From Bradyrhizobium sp. NP1 (GTDB lineage Bacteria > Pseudomonadota > Alphaproteobacteria > Rhizobiales > Xanthobacteraceae), in NCBI RefSeq assembly GCF_030378205.1, contig NZ_CP127385.1, positions 2,086,001-2,150,000 on the forward strand: DNA of 64,000 bases, written 5' to 3'. Shown in pieces: positions 33,928 to 42,085 of the stretch (the stretch's first letter is position 1; every line of letters begins with the position of its first letter). The position numbers were made by a program, and so were the translations under genes. The notes below the pieces were generated by a model. The model saw only the letters and a program-made list of their open reading frames with translations, made no database searches and was not told the DNA's origin.

Positions 33928-34922
33928 CCGATCCGCGTCTTAAGCTGTCGGATCACGTCCGGAATCGTGCGGCCCTCGGCGCGCGCCGAGAAGGTCAGCG
34001 CCATGCGGTGCTTGAGGATCGGCTCGGCGAGCTCCAGCACGTCGTCGATCGAGGGCGCAAGCCGTCCGTCGAGCAGCGCGCGGGCGCGCACCGCGAGCAT
34101 CAGCGACTGGCTGGCGCGCGGACCCGGTCCCCAGGCGATCAGCTTGCCGGCTTCGCCGCCTTCGGGCCCCGGGCGAGCCGAGCGCACCAGCGACAGGATC
34201 GCCTCCACCACGGAATCGCCGACCGGCAGGCGGCGCACCAGCCGCTGCGCCGCGATCAGCGCGTCGGCGCTCATCGCGCCCTTTGCGAGCGTCTCCTCGG
34301 CGCCGGTGGTCTCGAACAGGATGCGCCGTTCGGCGTCGCGGTCGGGATAGTCGACGTCGATTTCCATCAGGAAGCGGTCGAGCTGCGCCTCGGGCAGCGG
34401 ATAAGTGCCTTCCTGCTCCAGCGGATTTTGCGTGGCCAGCACATGGAACGGTTTCGGCAGATCGTGGCGCGCGCCGGCCACCGTGATGTGCTGCTCCTGC
34501 ATCGCCTGCAACAGCGCCGACTGGGTGCGCGGGCTGGCGCGGTTGATCTCGTCGGCCATCAGGAGCTGGGCGAACACGGGACCCGCGATGAAGCGGAACG
34601 AGCGCTTGCCGGTCGAGCTCTCGTCGAGCACCTCGGCGCCGAGGATGTCGGAGGGCATCAGGTCCGGGGTGAACTGGATGCGCTTGGCGTCCAACCCGAG
34701 CGTGATGCCGAGCGTCTCGACCAGCTTGGTCTTGGCGAGGCCGGGCACGCCGATCAGAAGCGCATGGCCGCCGGACAGAATCGTCACCAGCGTGTTCTCG
34801 ATCACCCGTTCCTGGCCGAAGATGACCGTCGCGATCGCGTCCTTTGCCGCGCGGACCTCGCCCGACACCTGCTCGGCCGAGCGGACGATCACGTCCTCGA
34901 GTTTTTCGACACTGTCCGCCAT
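33924..34922 (-). CDS. MoxR-type AAA+ ATPase
   Basis: A 332-residue AAA_3 ATPase. Walker A is GVPGLAKTKL (the GxPGxxKT form of MoxR), Walker B is LLMADEINRASPRTQSALLQAMQE, sensor 1 is VLATQNPLEQEGTYPLPEAQ, and the AAA lid 2 is at the C-terminus. MoxR ATPases act as chaperones for maturation of proteins or complexes. It is the first gene of the four-gene operon. I chose the ATG at 34922, with GGAG upstream; an in-frame ATG at 34943 would add 7 residues. Confidence 0.93.
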   Translation of the reverse strand: MADSVEKLEDVIVRSAEQVSGEVRAAKDAIATVIFGQERVIENTLVTILSGGHALLIGVPGLAKTKLVETLGITLGLDAKRIQFTPDLMPSDILGAEVLDESSTGKRSFRFIAGPVFAQLLMADEINRASPRTQSALLQAMQEQHITVAGARHDLPKPFHVLATQNPLEQEGTYPLPEAQLDRFLMEIDVDYPDRDAERRILFETTGAEETLAKGAMSADALIAAQRLVRRLPVGDSVVEAILSLVRSARPGPEGGEAGKLIAWGPGPRASQSLMLAVRARALLDGRLAPSIDDVLELAEPILKHRMALTFSARAEGRTIPDVIRQLKTRIG

Positions 34923-35193
34923 CCGGCTGCTACTCCGTTGCAAGCATGCGCGCCCGATTGCGTCGTCATGCCGTGAGGGCCATGCTAAACTGGTGCAAAG
35001 GCCCTGTATTCGTTGAGTTAATCTATCCCCACTTTATCGACATTTCAGGGTATGAACGGCATCACGATGTGGCGACCTGTCCCGGTAAATTTCCGGGGAA
35101 CTCGTGAGGTTTCCACAGCGTCAGTCTTGCACCGATCTTGCACCATTCGTGCCAGAATTGCTCGACTGGGCAGATCAACCGTTAAGGCAAACC

Positions 35194-35802
35194 ATGGCGA
35201 AGCAAGGGCAGAGCACGACCAGTCTCGAAGGCCTGACGGTCGCAGCACGCGCAGCGACCAGCGCCACGCCGGCCGGCAAGGGGCTGCCCCCGGTGCACCT
35301 GTGGAATCCGCCGTTCTGCGGCGATCTCGACATGCGAATCGCCAGCGATGGTACGTGGTTTTACATGGGCACGCCAATCGGCCGGGCGGCGCTGGTGCGG
35401 CTGTTCTCGACCGTCCTCAAGCGCGAGGGTGACAAATATTTTCTGGTGACGCCGGTCGAGAAGGTCGGCATCCGCGTCGACGACGCGCCGTTTCTCGCCG
35501 TCGAGATGGTCGTGGAGAAGGAGGCCGGCGGCCGGAGCCTGCGCTTCCGCACCAATGTCGACGACTGGGTCGATTGCGACGCCGCGCACCGGCTGCGCTT
35601 CGAGGCGGCTGCCGACGGCGGGCTCACGCCCTATCTTCATGTCCGGGCCGAACTGTGGGCCAAGGTGACACGAGCGCTCTATTACGATCTGGTTGACATG
35701 GGCGAGGAGCGGATGATCGATGGCGAGGCGATGTTCGGGGTAACCTCCTCAGGCGAATTCTTTGCGATGGCGGATGCTGAGCAGGTGAGGGCCGCGCTTT
35801 GA
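35194..35802 (+). CDS. DUF1285 family protein
   Basis: A 202-residue cytoplasmic protein. It matches DUF1285 (PPVHLWNPPFCGDLDMRIAS, DGTWFYMGTPIGRAALVRLF, YFLVTPVEKVGIRVDDAPFL). Function is unknown; the fold is a two-domain beta-rich type found beside metabolic genes. I chose the ATG at 35194, preceded by AAGG; the frame extends to 35104. The divergent 271-bp gap to moxR has a 9-bp direct repeat and no gene. Its stop overlaps the next gene's TTG start. Confidence 0.85.
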   Translation: MAKQGQSTTSLEGLTVAARAATSATPAGKGLPPVHLWNPPFCGDLDMRIASDGTWFYMGTPIGRAALVRLFSTVLKREGDKYFLVTPVEKVGIRVDDAPFLAVEMVVEKEAGGRSLRFRTNVDDWVDCDAAHRLRFEAAADGGLTPYLHVRAELWAKVTRALYYDLVDMGEERMIDGEAMFGVTSSGEFFAMADAEQVRAAL

Positions 35803-36470
35803 ACGAGGCGATGGTAAGGAGCGTTCCGGCCGCATTCTCGTCGGACGAATTTTTCAAGCGGTCCCGCGCGCGGCTCACTTTCGACGTGCCGCGCGGGCTG
35901 GTCGATCCCGACGTCATTCCGCAGACCGGCGATCCCGGCACCGACCGCATGCTCGAGATCATCGCGAAGGAGCAGCCGGTCCGTCCCGCGGCGGTGCTGA
36001 TCCCGGTGGTCGACCATCCGGAGCCGACCGTGCTGTTGACCCAGCGCTCGCCCGACCTTGCCGAGCATGCCGGGCAGATCTCCTTTCCGGGCGGCAAGAT
36101 CGATGCGACCGATGCCACCCCGCTCGACGCCGCGCTGCGCGAGGCGTTCGAGGAGGTCGGCCTGCGACCCGAATTCGTCGAGCCGATCGGCTATCTCGAT
36201 CTCTACGGCACCGGGTTCGGCTTCCGCATATTGCCGACGGTCGCCAGGGTGAAGCCGGGCTTCCGGCTCGCCATCAACCATTCGGAAGTTGTCGACGCGT
36301 TCGAGGTGCCGCTGTCCTTCCTGATGAACCCGGCCAACCACCAGGTCCACAGCAAGGAGTTTCGCGGCATGGAGCGCTCCTATTACGCCATGCCATTCGC
36401 GGAGCGCTACATCTGGGGCGCGACCGCGGGCATCTTGCGGGTGCTCTATGAACGGATCTGCCTCTCATGA
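35799..36470 (+). CDS. NUDIX CoA pyrophosphatase (NudL-like)
   Basis: A 223-residue NUDIX protein. The CoA-pyrophosphatase signature LTQRSPDLAEHAGQISFPGG is followed by the NUDIX box GGKIDATDATPLDAALREAF-EEVGL. Such enzymes cut CoA or acyl-CoA to phosphopantetheine derivatives and 3',5'-ADP. I favour the TTG at 35799 because a GTGAGGG ribosome site lies at the right distance and the codon overlaps the previous stop; an ATG at 35811 is the alternative. The gene is coupled at its 3' end to the DUF6111 gene by a 4-base overlap. Confidence 0.9.
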   Translation: MNEAMVRSVPAAFSSDEFFKRSRARLTFDVPRGLVDPDVIPQTGDPGTDRMLEIIAKEQPVRPAAVLIPVVDHPEPTVLLTQRSPDLAEHAGQISFPGGKIDATDATPLDAALREAFEEVGLRPEFVEPIGYLDLYGTGFGFRILPTVARVKPGFRLAINHSEVVDAFEVPLSFLMNPANHQVHSKEFRGMERSYYAMPFAERYIWGATAGILRVLYERICLS

Positions 36471-36730
36471 TCCGCCCGGCGCTGACCGAGATCGGGATCT
36501 TCCTCCTTCCCTTCGCGGTCTATGCGCTGTTCCTGATCGCGACGCGCTCCGGGATCTTCGTGCAGACCTCCTGGCCGATCCAGCTCGTCGCCAAGCTCGC
36601 GCTCGGCTCGCTCTTCCTGGTGTTCCTGAGCCTCGTCATGCTCGCGCAGTTCTCGGGCGGGGCGCCGAATTCGGCCTACATTCCCGCCCATATCGAAAAC
36701 GGCAAGTTCGTGCCCGGGGTTGAGAAATGA
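36467..36730 (+). CDS. DUF6111 family membrane protein
   Basis: An 87-residue inner-membrane protein with two predicted helices (EIGIFLLPFAVYALFLIA and LVAKLALGSLFLVFLSLVML), then a short C-terminal tail with the conserved-looking segment YIPAHIENGKFVPG. It matches DUF6111, a small rhizobial family. Its start overlaps the CoA pyrophosphatase stop (ATGA), so it belongs to the same operon. Function is unknown. Confidence 0.8.
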   Translation: MIRPALTEIGIFLLPFAVYALFLIATRSGIFVQTSWPIQLVAKLALGSLFLVFLSLVMLAQFSGGAPNSAYIPAHIENGKFVPGVEK

Positions 36731-36755
36731 AGCGTGCCTCCACACCCGGCGCCGC

Positions 36756-36810
36756 CGATTTGAAATTCCTGCGCCGCTTGTGGCACGCTCGTGTCAGGAA
36801 TTTCAAATCG
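36756..36810. repeat. 16-bp perfect inverted repeat
   Basis: CGATTTGAAATTCCTG (36756-36771) and CAGGAATTTCAAATCG (36795-36810) are perfect complements with a 23-base spacer. It lies 25 bases after the DUF6111 stop. There is no T tract on either side, so it is not a standard terminator. Confidence 0.8.
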
Positions 36811-36853
36811 ACAGGCGGCACCGGCCAATTTGATTTTTCCGGTGCTCCTTCGG

Positions 36854-36902
36854 TTCCGAAGTTCGCCTAGGATGGTGCCGCAAATGCCTGCGAACTTCGG
36901 AA
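36854..36902 (+). promoter_or_regulatory. 13-bp perfect hairpin enclosing the cca start
   Basis: TTCCGAAGTTCGC (36854-36866) and GCGAACTTCGGAA (36890-36902) are perfect complements with a 23-base loop. The loop contains the AGGATGG ribosome site and the ATG at 36884. In RNA this would form a stem directly around the translation start, so it may control translation of the CCA-adding enzyme. Confidence 0.65.
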
Positions 36903-38146
36903 GCGGAGCACTGGCGGACGCGCCCTGGCTGAGGAGCGGCGGCGTTGCGCGTGTGCTGGAATTGCTGAACCGCGGCGGTGAAGAGGCGCGGGTGGTCGGC
37001 GGCGCGGTGCGCAACGCGCTGATGGGGCTTTCGATAACGGAATTCGACATCGCCACGACCGCGCTGCCCGACGAGGTGATGCGGCGTGCCGAGGCCGCCG
37101 GGATCAAGAGCGTGCCGACCGGCATCGAGCACGGCACCGTGACGCTGATCATCGAGGCGCAGCCGTTCGAGGTGACGACGCTGCGGCAGGACACCGAAAC
37201 CTTCGGCCGCAAGGCTACCGTCGCGTTCGGGCGCGACTGGAGGATCGATGCGGAACGGCGCGATTTCACCATCAACGCGCTGTCGGCCGATGCCGAGGGC
37301 GTCGTCCACGACTATGTCGGCGGCCTCGACGACATCGCCGCGCGCCGCGTGCGCTTCATCGGTGATGCGAACCGGCGCATATCGGAGGACTATCTGCGCA
37401 TCCTGCGCTTCTTCCGCATCCATGCCGCCTATGGCACGGGCGAGCCCGATCGCGACGGCTATCTCGCCTGCATCGCCGGGCGCGACGGCCTCGGCGCGCT
37501 GTCGGCCGAGCGCGTGCGCATGGAGATGCTCAAGCTCGTGCTCGCGGACGGCGCGGTCGTCGCCGCGATCGCCATGGCGGAGGCCGGTCTCCTGCAAACC
37601 ATCATCGGCGGCATCGCCTATACCGGGCCGTTCGCCGCGATGATCGCGGCCGAGCGCGCGCTCGAACTTCCGTCCGACGCGATGCGGCGGCTCGCTGCGC
37701 TTGCGGTCGCCGTCACCGAGGATGCCCGCCGCCTCGCGGTACGCTTGCGGCTGAGCAACGCCGAGGCGCGGTCGCTCGATTCCATGGGCCATCGCTGGTG
37801 GCGGCTCGCCGGCATGGACGACGCACGGGCGCGCCGAAGGCTCTACCGGCTCGGCGCCGATCGCTATCGCGATCGGCTGCTGCTCGCCTGGGCGCGCTCC
37901 GGTAATGCTGCCGACGATCCGCGCTGGCGTGCGCTTGCGACGCTGCCGCAACGCTGGCAGGCGCCGAAATTTCCGCTCAAGGCGGCAGATTTTCTTGCCC
38001 GCGGTCTGAATGAAGGGCCGGCGCTCGGCCAGGTGCTGGCGCTCGCCGAAGACGCCTGGCTTGCCGCCGACTTCCCGCTCGATGCGGCGATGCTGGCTTC
38101 GATCGCCGACCAGGCGATGGCGCGGCTCAAGCGCGATACAAAATAG
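36884..38146 (+). CDS. cca: CCA tRNA nucleotidyltransferase
   Basis: A 420-residue class II nucleotidyltransferase that builds or repairs the 3' CCA end of tRNA. The head domain has RVVGGAVRNALMG, the metal-binding region ITEFDIATTA and RRDFTINALSADAEG. The neck has RRISEDYLRILRFFRIHA. The metal motif reads ExD here instead of the usual DxD. Of two ATGs (36872, 36884) the second has AGGATGG at the better distance. It follows the DUF6111 gene by 153 bases that hold two perfect inverted repeats. A poly(A) polymerase activity cannot be excluded from sequence, but the context and motifs favour CCA addition. Confidence 0.9.
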   Translation: MPANFGSGALADAPWLRSGGVARVLELLNRGGEEARVVGGAVRNALMGLSITEFDIATTALPDEVMRRAEAAGIKSVPTGIEHGTVTLIIEAQPFEVTTLRQDTETFGRKATVAFGRDWRIDAERRDFTINALSADAEGVVHDYVGGLDDIAARRVRFIGDANRRISEDYLRILRFFRIHAAYGTGEPDRDGYLACIAGRDGLGALSAERVRMEMLKLVLADGAVVAAIAMAEAGLLQTIIGGIAYTGPFAAMIAAERALELPSDAMRRLAALAVAVTEDARRLAVRLRLSNAEARSLDSMGHRWWRLAGMDDARARRRLYRLGADRYRDRLLLAWARSGNAADDPRWRALATLPQRWQAPKFPLKAADFLARGLNEGPALGQVLALAEDAWLAADFPLDAAMLASIADQAMARLKRDTK

Positions 38147-38196
38147 AGCGCGCCAGCCGATAGACAAAGGACGATGGAGGGAGTATTGCGCGGCGC

Positions 38197-38964
38197 GTGA
38201 ATATTCTCGCCGGCTTTGCTGATATTTCCCTTGTTCAGCTGCTGATCGTCGCCGCCGTCGCGCTGTTCGCCTCCGTGATCGGCGGCCTTGCGGGCTACGG
38301 CACCGGCGCCTTGATGCCGCTGGTGCTGGTGCCGCTGGTCGGCGCCGAGCCGGTGGTGCCGATCATCGCGATCTCCTCGGTCCTCACCAATCTCAGCCGC
38401 CTTGCTGCGTATCTGCGTTATACGGACGGCCGCCGCGCGCTGATCGTGGTTGCGGCCGGCGCGGCCACGACCGCGCTCGGCGCCTACGGCTATACGCGCC
38501 TGACCAATGCCGGCGCGGCGCTCCTGATCGGCGCCATGCTGATTCTGAGCGTGCCGCTGCGCCGCCTGTTGAGGCGCCGCGCGGTGCGGATCGGCGACGG
38601 CGGGCTCGCCGCCGGCGCGGTCGGCTATGGTGTGCTGGTCGGCGGCACGTCCGGATCAGGCGTGATCCTGCTGTCGCTGTTGATGGCGGCCGGGCTCGAA
38701 GGCGCCGCGGTGATTGCAACCGATGCGGTGGTCTCGCTCGTCACCAGCGCGATCAAGATTTCGGTGTTCGGCCTCGCCGGCGTCGTCACTGCGCAGGTGC
38801 TCGCCTTCGCGCTGCTGATCGGCGCAGTCGCGCTGCCCGGCGCCTTCCTTGCGAAAGCGTTCGTCGAGCGCATGCCGGTCCACATCCACACCGCGATCCT
38901 CGATGCGGCTGTCATCACCGGCGGGCTGGTGATGATCTCGTCGGCGCTGCGGCCGTTGATTTAA
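38197..38964 (+). CDS. TSUP/TauE family permease
   Basis: A 255-residue inner-membrane protein with about eight helices in the two-repeat TSUP (TauE/SafE) pattern: LIVAAVALFASVIGGLAGYGTGALMPLVLV in the first half and SGSGVILLSLLMAAGLEGAAVIATDA in the second. The family moves sulfite, sulfonates or other organic anions. The start is a GTG; GGAGGGAG lies 13 bases upstream, a bit far. It follows cca by 50 bases and ends next to the convergent HAD gene with little gap. Confidence 0.88.
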   Translation: MNILAGFADISLVQLLIVAAVALFASVIGGLAGYGTGALMPLVLVPLVGAEPVVPIIAISSVLTNLSRLAAYLRYTDGRRALIVVAAGAATTALGAYGYTRLTNAGAALLIGAMLILSVPLRRLLRRRAVRIGDGGLAAGAVGYGVLVGGTSGSGVILLSLLMAAGLEGAAVIATDAVVSLVTSAIKISVFGLAGVVTAQVLAFALLIGAVALPGAFLAKAFVERMPVHIHTAILDAAVITGGLVMISSALRPLI

Positions 38965-39704
38965 GGCTTCGCTGTTTCGGGCAGCAGTTCAGCCAGCGAG
39001 CGGATGATGCGGTCGGGGCGGATGGTGGAATCCGGCGGCAGGCCGTCGCCATGGACGTCCATCCAGATGGCGTAGATGCCGAGCCGCTGCGGCGCCTCGA
39101 CTTCCCATTCCAGGTTGTCGCCGACCATCCAGGTCTCGGGCGCGGTGACGCCGAGCGCCTCCATTGCGTGCAGATAGGCGCGCTCTTCCGGCTTGCCGAA
39201 ACCGTGCTCGCCTTCGATCTGGATGTGATCGAAGCGGTGCGCCAGCGCGAAGCGCTCGATCTTGGCGCGCTGGGTCGGCGCCGCGCCGTTGGTCACGAGC
39301 GCCAGCTTGACGCCACGGGCGCGGAACGCGTCGATGGCATCATGCGCGCCGGGAAAGACGAACATCTGCTCTTCGCGATAGTCCGTGAAGCGGTCGGCAA
39401 GCCGGACGGCAAGTTGATCCGGCAGCGCGGCATGGCCCGCCGCGGCCAGCGCGGCAAATCCGCCCCGGACCACCTCGCGTCGCGCTTCGACGAGCTTCTG
39501 CCGCCATTCGGCGTCTGCCGTCGTCCAGAAGTGGCGCGCGAAATCGACGATCGCCGCGGCGACCATGTTGGGCGACAGCGCCTTCAGCTCACCGCCAAAT
39601 TCGGCCGCGATCGTGTTCCAGGCGATTTCGGGACGCCCATAGGCCGACAGGATGGTGTCATCCATGTCGATCAGCATCGCGCGCGGCAGCTCGTTGCTCG
39701 TCAT
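38961..39704 (-). CDS. HAD-superfamily hydrolase (HAD-IA)
   Basis: A 247-residue haloacid-dehalogenase-type phosphatase. Motif I is LIDMDDTILSAYGRPEIAW, motif II is LALVTNGAA, motif III is the lysine region HIQIEGEHGFGKPEERAYL, and motif IV is TWMVGDNLEWEV. The HAD-IA group includes nucleotidases and sugar phosphatases; the substrate is unknown. The ATG at 39704 overlaps the hemF stop by one base, suggesting coupling. A GTG at 39713 is an alternative. Confidence 0.88.
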   Translation of the reverse strand: MTSNELPRAMLIDMDDTILSAYGRPEIAWNTIAAEFGGELKALSPNMVAAAIVDFARHFWTTADAEWRQKLVEARREVVRGGFAALAAAGHAALPDQLAVRLADRFTDYREEQMFVFPGAHDAIDAFRARGVKLALVTNGAAPTQRAKIERFALAHRFDHIQIEGEHGFGKPEERAYLHAMEALGVTAPETWMVGDNLEWEVEAPQRLGIYAIWMDVHGDGLPPDSTIRPDRIIRSLAELLPETAKP

Positions 39705-40591
39705 CAGGGCCACTTCACCTCCGGCGGCATCGACGACAGGATCGAATCGACATTGCCGCCGGTCTTCAGCCCGAAGATGGTGCCGCGGTCGTAGAGCAGG
39801 TTGAACTCGACGTAACGGCCGCGGCGAATGAGCTGCTCCTCGCGATCGGCGGCGCTCCAGGGGCTGGCGAAATTGCGCCGGACGAGCTCGGGATAGATTT
39901 TCTGTAATGCGCGGCCGACGTCCTTGGTGAAGGCGAGGTCGGCGTCCCAGTCGCCGCTGTCATGCCAGTCGTAGAAGATGCCGCCGATGCCGCGCGCCTC
40001 CTTGCGATGCGGCAGGTAGAAATACTCGTCGCACCACTTCCTGTATTTTTCGTAAGGCGCGACCGCGGCATGGGCGTCGCAAGCCGCCTTCATCGCGGCG
40101 TGAAAGGCGGCCGCGTCGGGATCGTCCTCGCCGCGCCGGCGCTCGAGCACGGGGGTCAGGTCGGCGCCACCGCCGAACCAGGCCTTGGTGGTGACCACGA
40201 AGCGGGTGTTCATGTGCACGGCCGGCACGTTCGGGCTGCGCTGATGGGCGATCAGCGAGATGCCGGAGGCCCAGAAGCGTGGGTCCTCGGCCGCGCCCGG
40301 AATTTGCGCCCGGAATTCCGGGGCGAACTCGCCATGCACGGTCGAGCAGTGCACGCCGACCTTCTCGAACAGCCGCCCATGCATCATCGCCATCACGCCG
40401 CCGCCGCCCGGCGCGCCCGAGTGGTCGGTGCGCTGCCAGGGGGTACGCACGAAGCGTCCCGGCTCGCCCGGATAGAGCGCGGCCGGCGCCTCGTCCTCGA
40501 GCCGCTCGAAGCTTGCGCAGATATCGTCGCGCAGGCTCTCGAACCAGGCCCTCGCGCGCGCTTTCCGATCCTCGATCACGGCAGCATCCAT
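39704..40591 (-). CDS. hemF: Oxygen-dependent coproporphyrinogen III oxidase
   Basis: A 295-residue enzyme that oxidatively decarboxylates coproporphyrinogen III to protoporphyrinogen IX with O2, a late step of haem synthesis. Family signatures are [59 protein letters not shown] and [21 protein letters not shown] chose the ATG at 40591, preceded by AGG; the frame reaches 40639. It sits just downstream of the QueD-like gene and upstream of the HAD gene. An oxygen-independent HemN is probably encoded elsewhere, as is usual in facultative rhizobia. Confidence 0.95.
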   Translation of the reverse strand: MDAAVIEDRKARARAWFESLRDDICASFERLEDEAPAALYPGEPGRFVRTPWQRTDHSGAPGGGGVMAMMHGRLFEKVGVHCSTVHGEFAPEFRAQIPGAAEDPRFWASGISLIAHQRSPNVPAVHMNTRFVVTTKAWFGGGADLTPVLERRRGEDDPDAAAFHAAMKAACDAHAAVAPYEKYRKWCDEYFYLPHRKEARGIGGIFYDWHDSGDWDADLAFTKDVGRALQKIYPELVRRNFASPWSAADREEQLIRRGRYVEFNLLYDRGTIFGLKTGGNVDSILSSMPPEVKWP

Positions 40592-40599
40592 CGGCGCAC

Positions 40600-40965
40600 C
40601 TAGGCTTGCGGCCCGTAATAGGTGCAGCTCTCGCTGCAACTGTCACGGTGGATGCTGACCCGCGTGATCTTGCCGGCGTGCTGGACATGCTCCCAGACGA
40701 AGCGGGACAGGTTTTCCAGCGTCGGCGGTCCAAGACCCTCGACACGGTTGAGCAGCTTGTGGTCGAGCAGCTTCTGCACTTCCGAAATCCGCTGCTGCAA
40801 CAGCCCGAGGTCGAGCACCATGCCGGTCGCCGGGTCAGGGGTGCCGCGCACCGTGATGTCGGCGCGGAACGAATGGCCGTGAATTTCCTCGCTGGCCGCG
40901 CCCAGCGTGGTCCCGGCCAGCGCATGCGCGGCCTCGAAGCGGAACGATTTGGTCAATTCCCACAT
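40600..40965 (-). CDS. 6-carboxytetrahydropterin synthase-like protein (QueD/PTPS family)
   Basis: A 121-residue COG0720 (PTPS) protein. The zinc histidines are visible: H in FEAAHAL and the HGH of IHGHSF. The catalytic cysteine found at this position in E. coli QueD (KCGxxHGH) is absent; the sequence reads SEEIHGHSF, an ExxHGH pattern. C-terminal family features are [31 protein letters not shown] and the ending [10 protein letters not shown]. Genomic context (queE 17 bases upstream, same strand) favours a queuosine role. The ExxHGH motif instead recalls PTPS-III enzymes that feed folate synthesis. I call the family with confidence, the reaction less so. Confidence 0.85.
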   Translation of the reverse strand: MWELTKSFRFEAAHALAGTTLGAASEEIHGHSFRADITVRGTPDPATGMVLDLGLLQQRISEVQKLLDHKLLNRVEGLGPPTLENLSRFVWEHVQHAGKITRVSIHRDSCSESCTYYGPQA

Positions 40966-40982
40966 TTTTCCAACAGTCCATC

Positions 40983-41615
40983 CTACCTGATGCCGAGCGT
41001 CTTGTGGGTCTGCAGGCTGAGCCGCCACTGCGGATGACGCAGGCAATAGTCGATCGCGCGCGCGGTGTTCGCGGCGACGTCGGGTCCGTCCATCGGCTGC
41101 AGCGAGAAGCGCTCGAAGTCGAGTTCGGCAAACGATTCGGGCCGGGCGTCCACCTGCGGGTAGACCAGCTTGAGCTCGTGGCCACGCCGGACGACGAGAT
41201 CGGCGCCGGCCTTCGGGCTGACGCAGATCCAGTCGAGCCCCGCGGGCGGCGCGATGGTACCGTTGGTCTCGACCCCGACCGCAAAGCCGCGAGCGTGCAG
41301 CGCCTCGATCAGGGCCGCATCGAGCTGGAGCATCGGCTCGCCGCCGGTCAGCACGGTGTAGCGGCCATCGGCCGCCTCGGGCCATTGCGCCGCGATGGTG
41401 TCGGCAAGCGCGTCGGCCGAGGCATAGCGACCGCCGAGCGTGCCGTCGGTGCCGACGAAGTCGGTGTCGCAGAACTGGCAGACCGCGCTGTCGCGGTCCT
41501 GCTCGCGGCCGCTCCAGAGGTTGCAGCCGGCAAAGCGGCAAAATACTGCCGCGCGCCCGGCATGGGCGCCTTCGCCTTGCAGGGTCAGGAAGATTTCCTT
41601 GACCGCATAGCTCAC
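40983..41615 (-). CDS. queE: 7-carboxy-7-deazaguanine synthase
   Basis: A 210-residue radical SAM enzyme that contracts 6-carboxytetrahydropterin to 7-carboxy-7-deazaguanine for queuosine synthesis. The cluster cysteines are C31, C46 and C49, the CX14CX2C pattern seen in Burkholderia QueE instead of the classic CX3CX2C. Other marks are the N-terminal EIFLTLQGEG, the glycine-rich YTVLTGGEPMLQ and VETNGT. It overlaps trmL by 4 bases and is 17 bases from the QueD-like gene. The later genes queC and queF are not in the window. Confidence 0.93.
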   Translation of the reverse strand: MSYAVKEIFLTLQGEGAHAGRAAVFCRFAGCNLWSGREQDRDSAVCQFCDTDFVGTDGTLGGRYASADALADTIAAQWPEAADGRYTVLTGGEPMLQLDAALIEALHARGFAVGVETNGTIAPPAGLDWICVSPKAGADLVVRRGHELKLVYPQVDARPESFAELDFERFSLQPMDGPDVAANTARAIDYCLRHPQWRLSLQTHKTLGIR

Positions 41616-42085
41616 GTCACTGTCTCCTCAAATGCCGGCATCCCGGTCTGCCGCAACGCCTCGCCGACCGCCATGGCTGCCGCGACGGCCACATTGAGCG
41701 AGCGCATGGAGGGCCTGATCGGAATCACGAGCCGCGCGTCGGCGGCGGCCACGACCTCGTCGGTGACCCCTGCGGATTCGCGGCCGAACAGCAGGATGTC
41801 AGACGCCTGGTAGCGAAAATCAAGATAAGGCGTGGCGCCCCTGGTGGTGAAAAGCAAGAGCCGGTGACCGGCCTCCGCCCGCCATTCCTCGAATTTCCGG
41901 AACGAGTCGTGGCGCATCAGGGACACCCGGTCGAGATAGTCCATGCCCGCCCGGCGGAATGTCCGGTCGGAGGTCGCAAAACCCGCCGGCTCGATGATGT
42001 GGGCGGTCACGCCGAGGCAGGCGCAGAGCCGCAGGATCGTCCCGGTATTCTGCGGGATGTCGGGTTGGAAGAGTGCGATATGCAT
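41612..42085 (-). CDS. trmL: tRNA (cytidine(34)-2'-O)-methyltransferase
   Basis: A 157-residue SPOUT methyltransferase that methylates the 2'-O of the wobble base of tRNA-Leu. Motifs are MHIALFQPDIPQNTGTILRL, LLLFGRESAGV (motif 2) and LVIPIRPSMRSLNVAVAAAM (motif 3, the knot). I chose the ATG at 42085, where the family starts; the frame continues to 42139, with another ATG at 42103. It is the first gene of a minus-strand set with queE and the QueD-like gene, all of which relate to the wobble position of tRNA. It is divergent from petA. Confidence 0.92.
   Translation of the reverse strand: MHIALFQPDIPQNTGTILRLCACLGVTAHIIEPAGFATSDRTFRRAGMDYLDRVSLMRHDSFRKFEEWRAEAGHRLLLFTTRGATPYLDFRYQASDILLFGRESAGVTDEVVAAADARLVIPIRPSMRSLNVAVAAAMAVGEALRQTGMPAFEETVT

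Noticed and set aside
35076..35100. CCCGG...CCGGGG inverted repeat upstream of DUF1285 as a terminator
   Set aside because: The arms are only 5-6 bases and no T run follows, so I do not call it.
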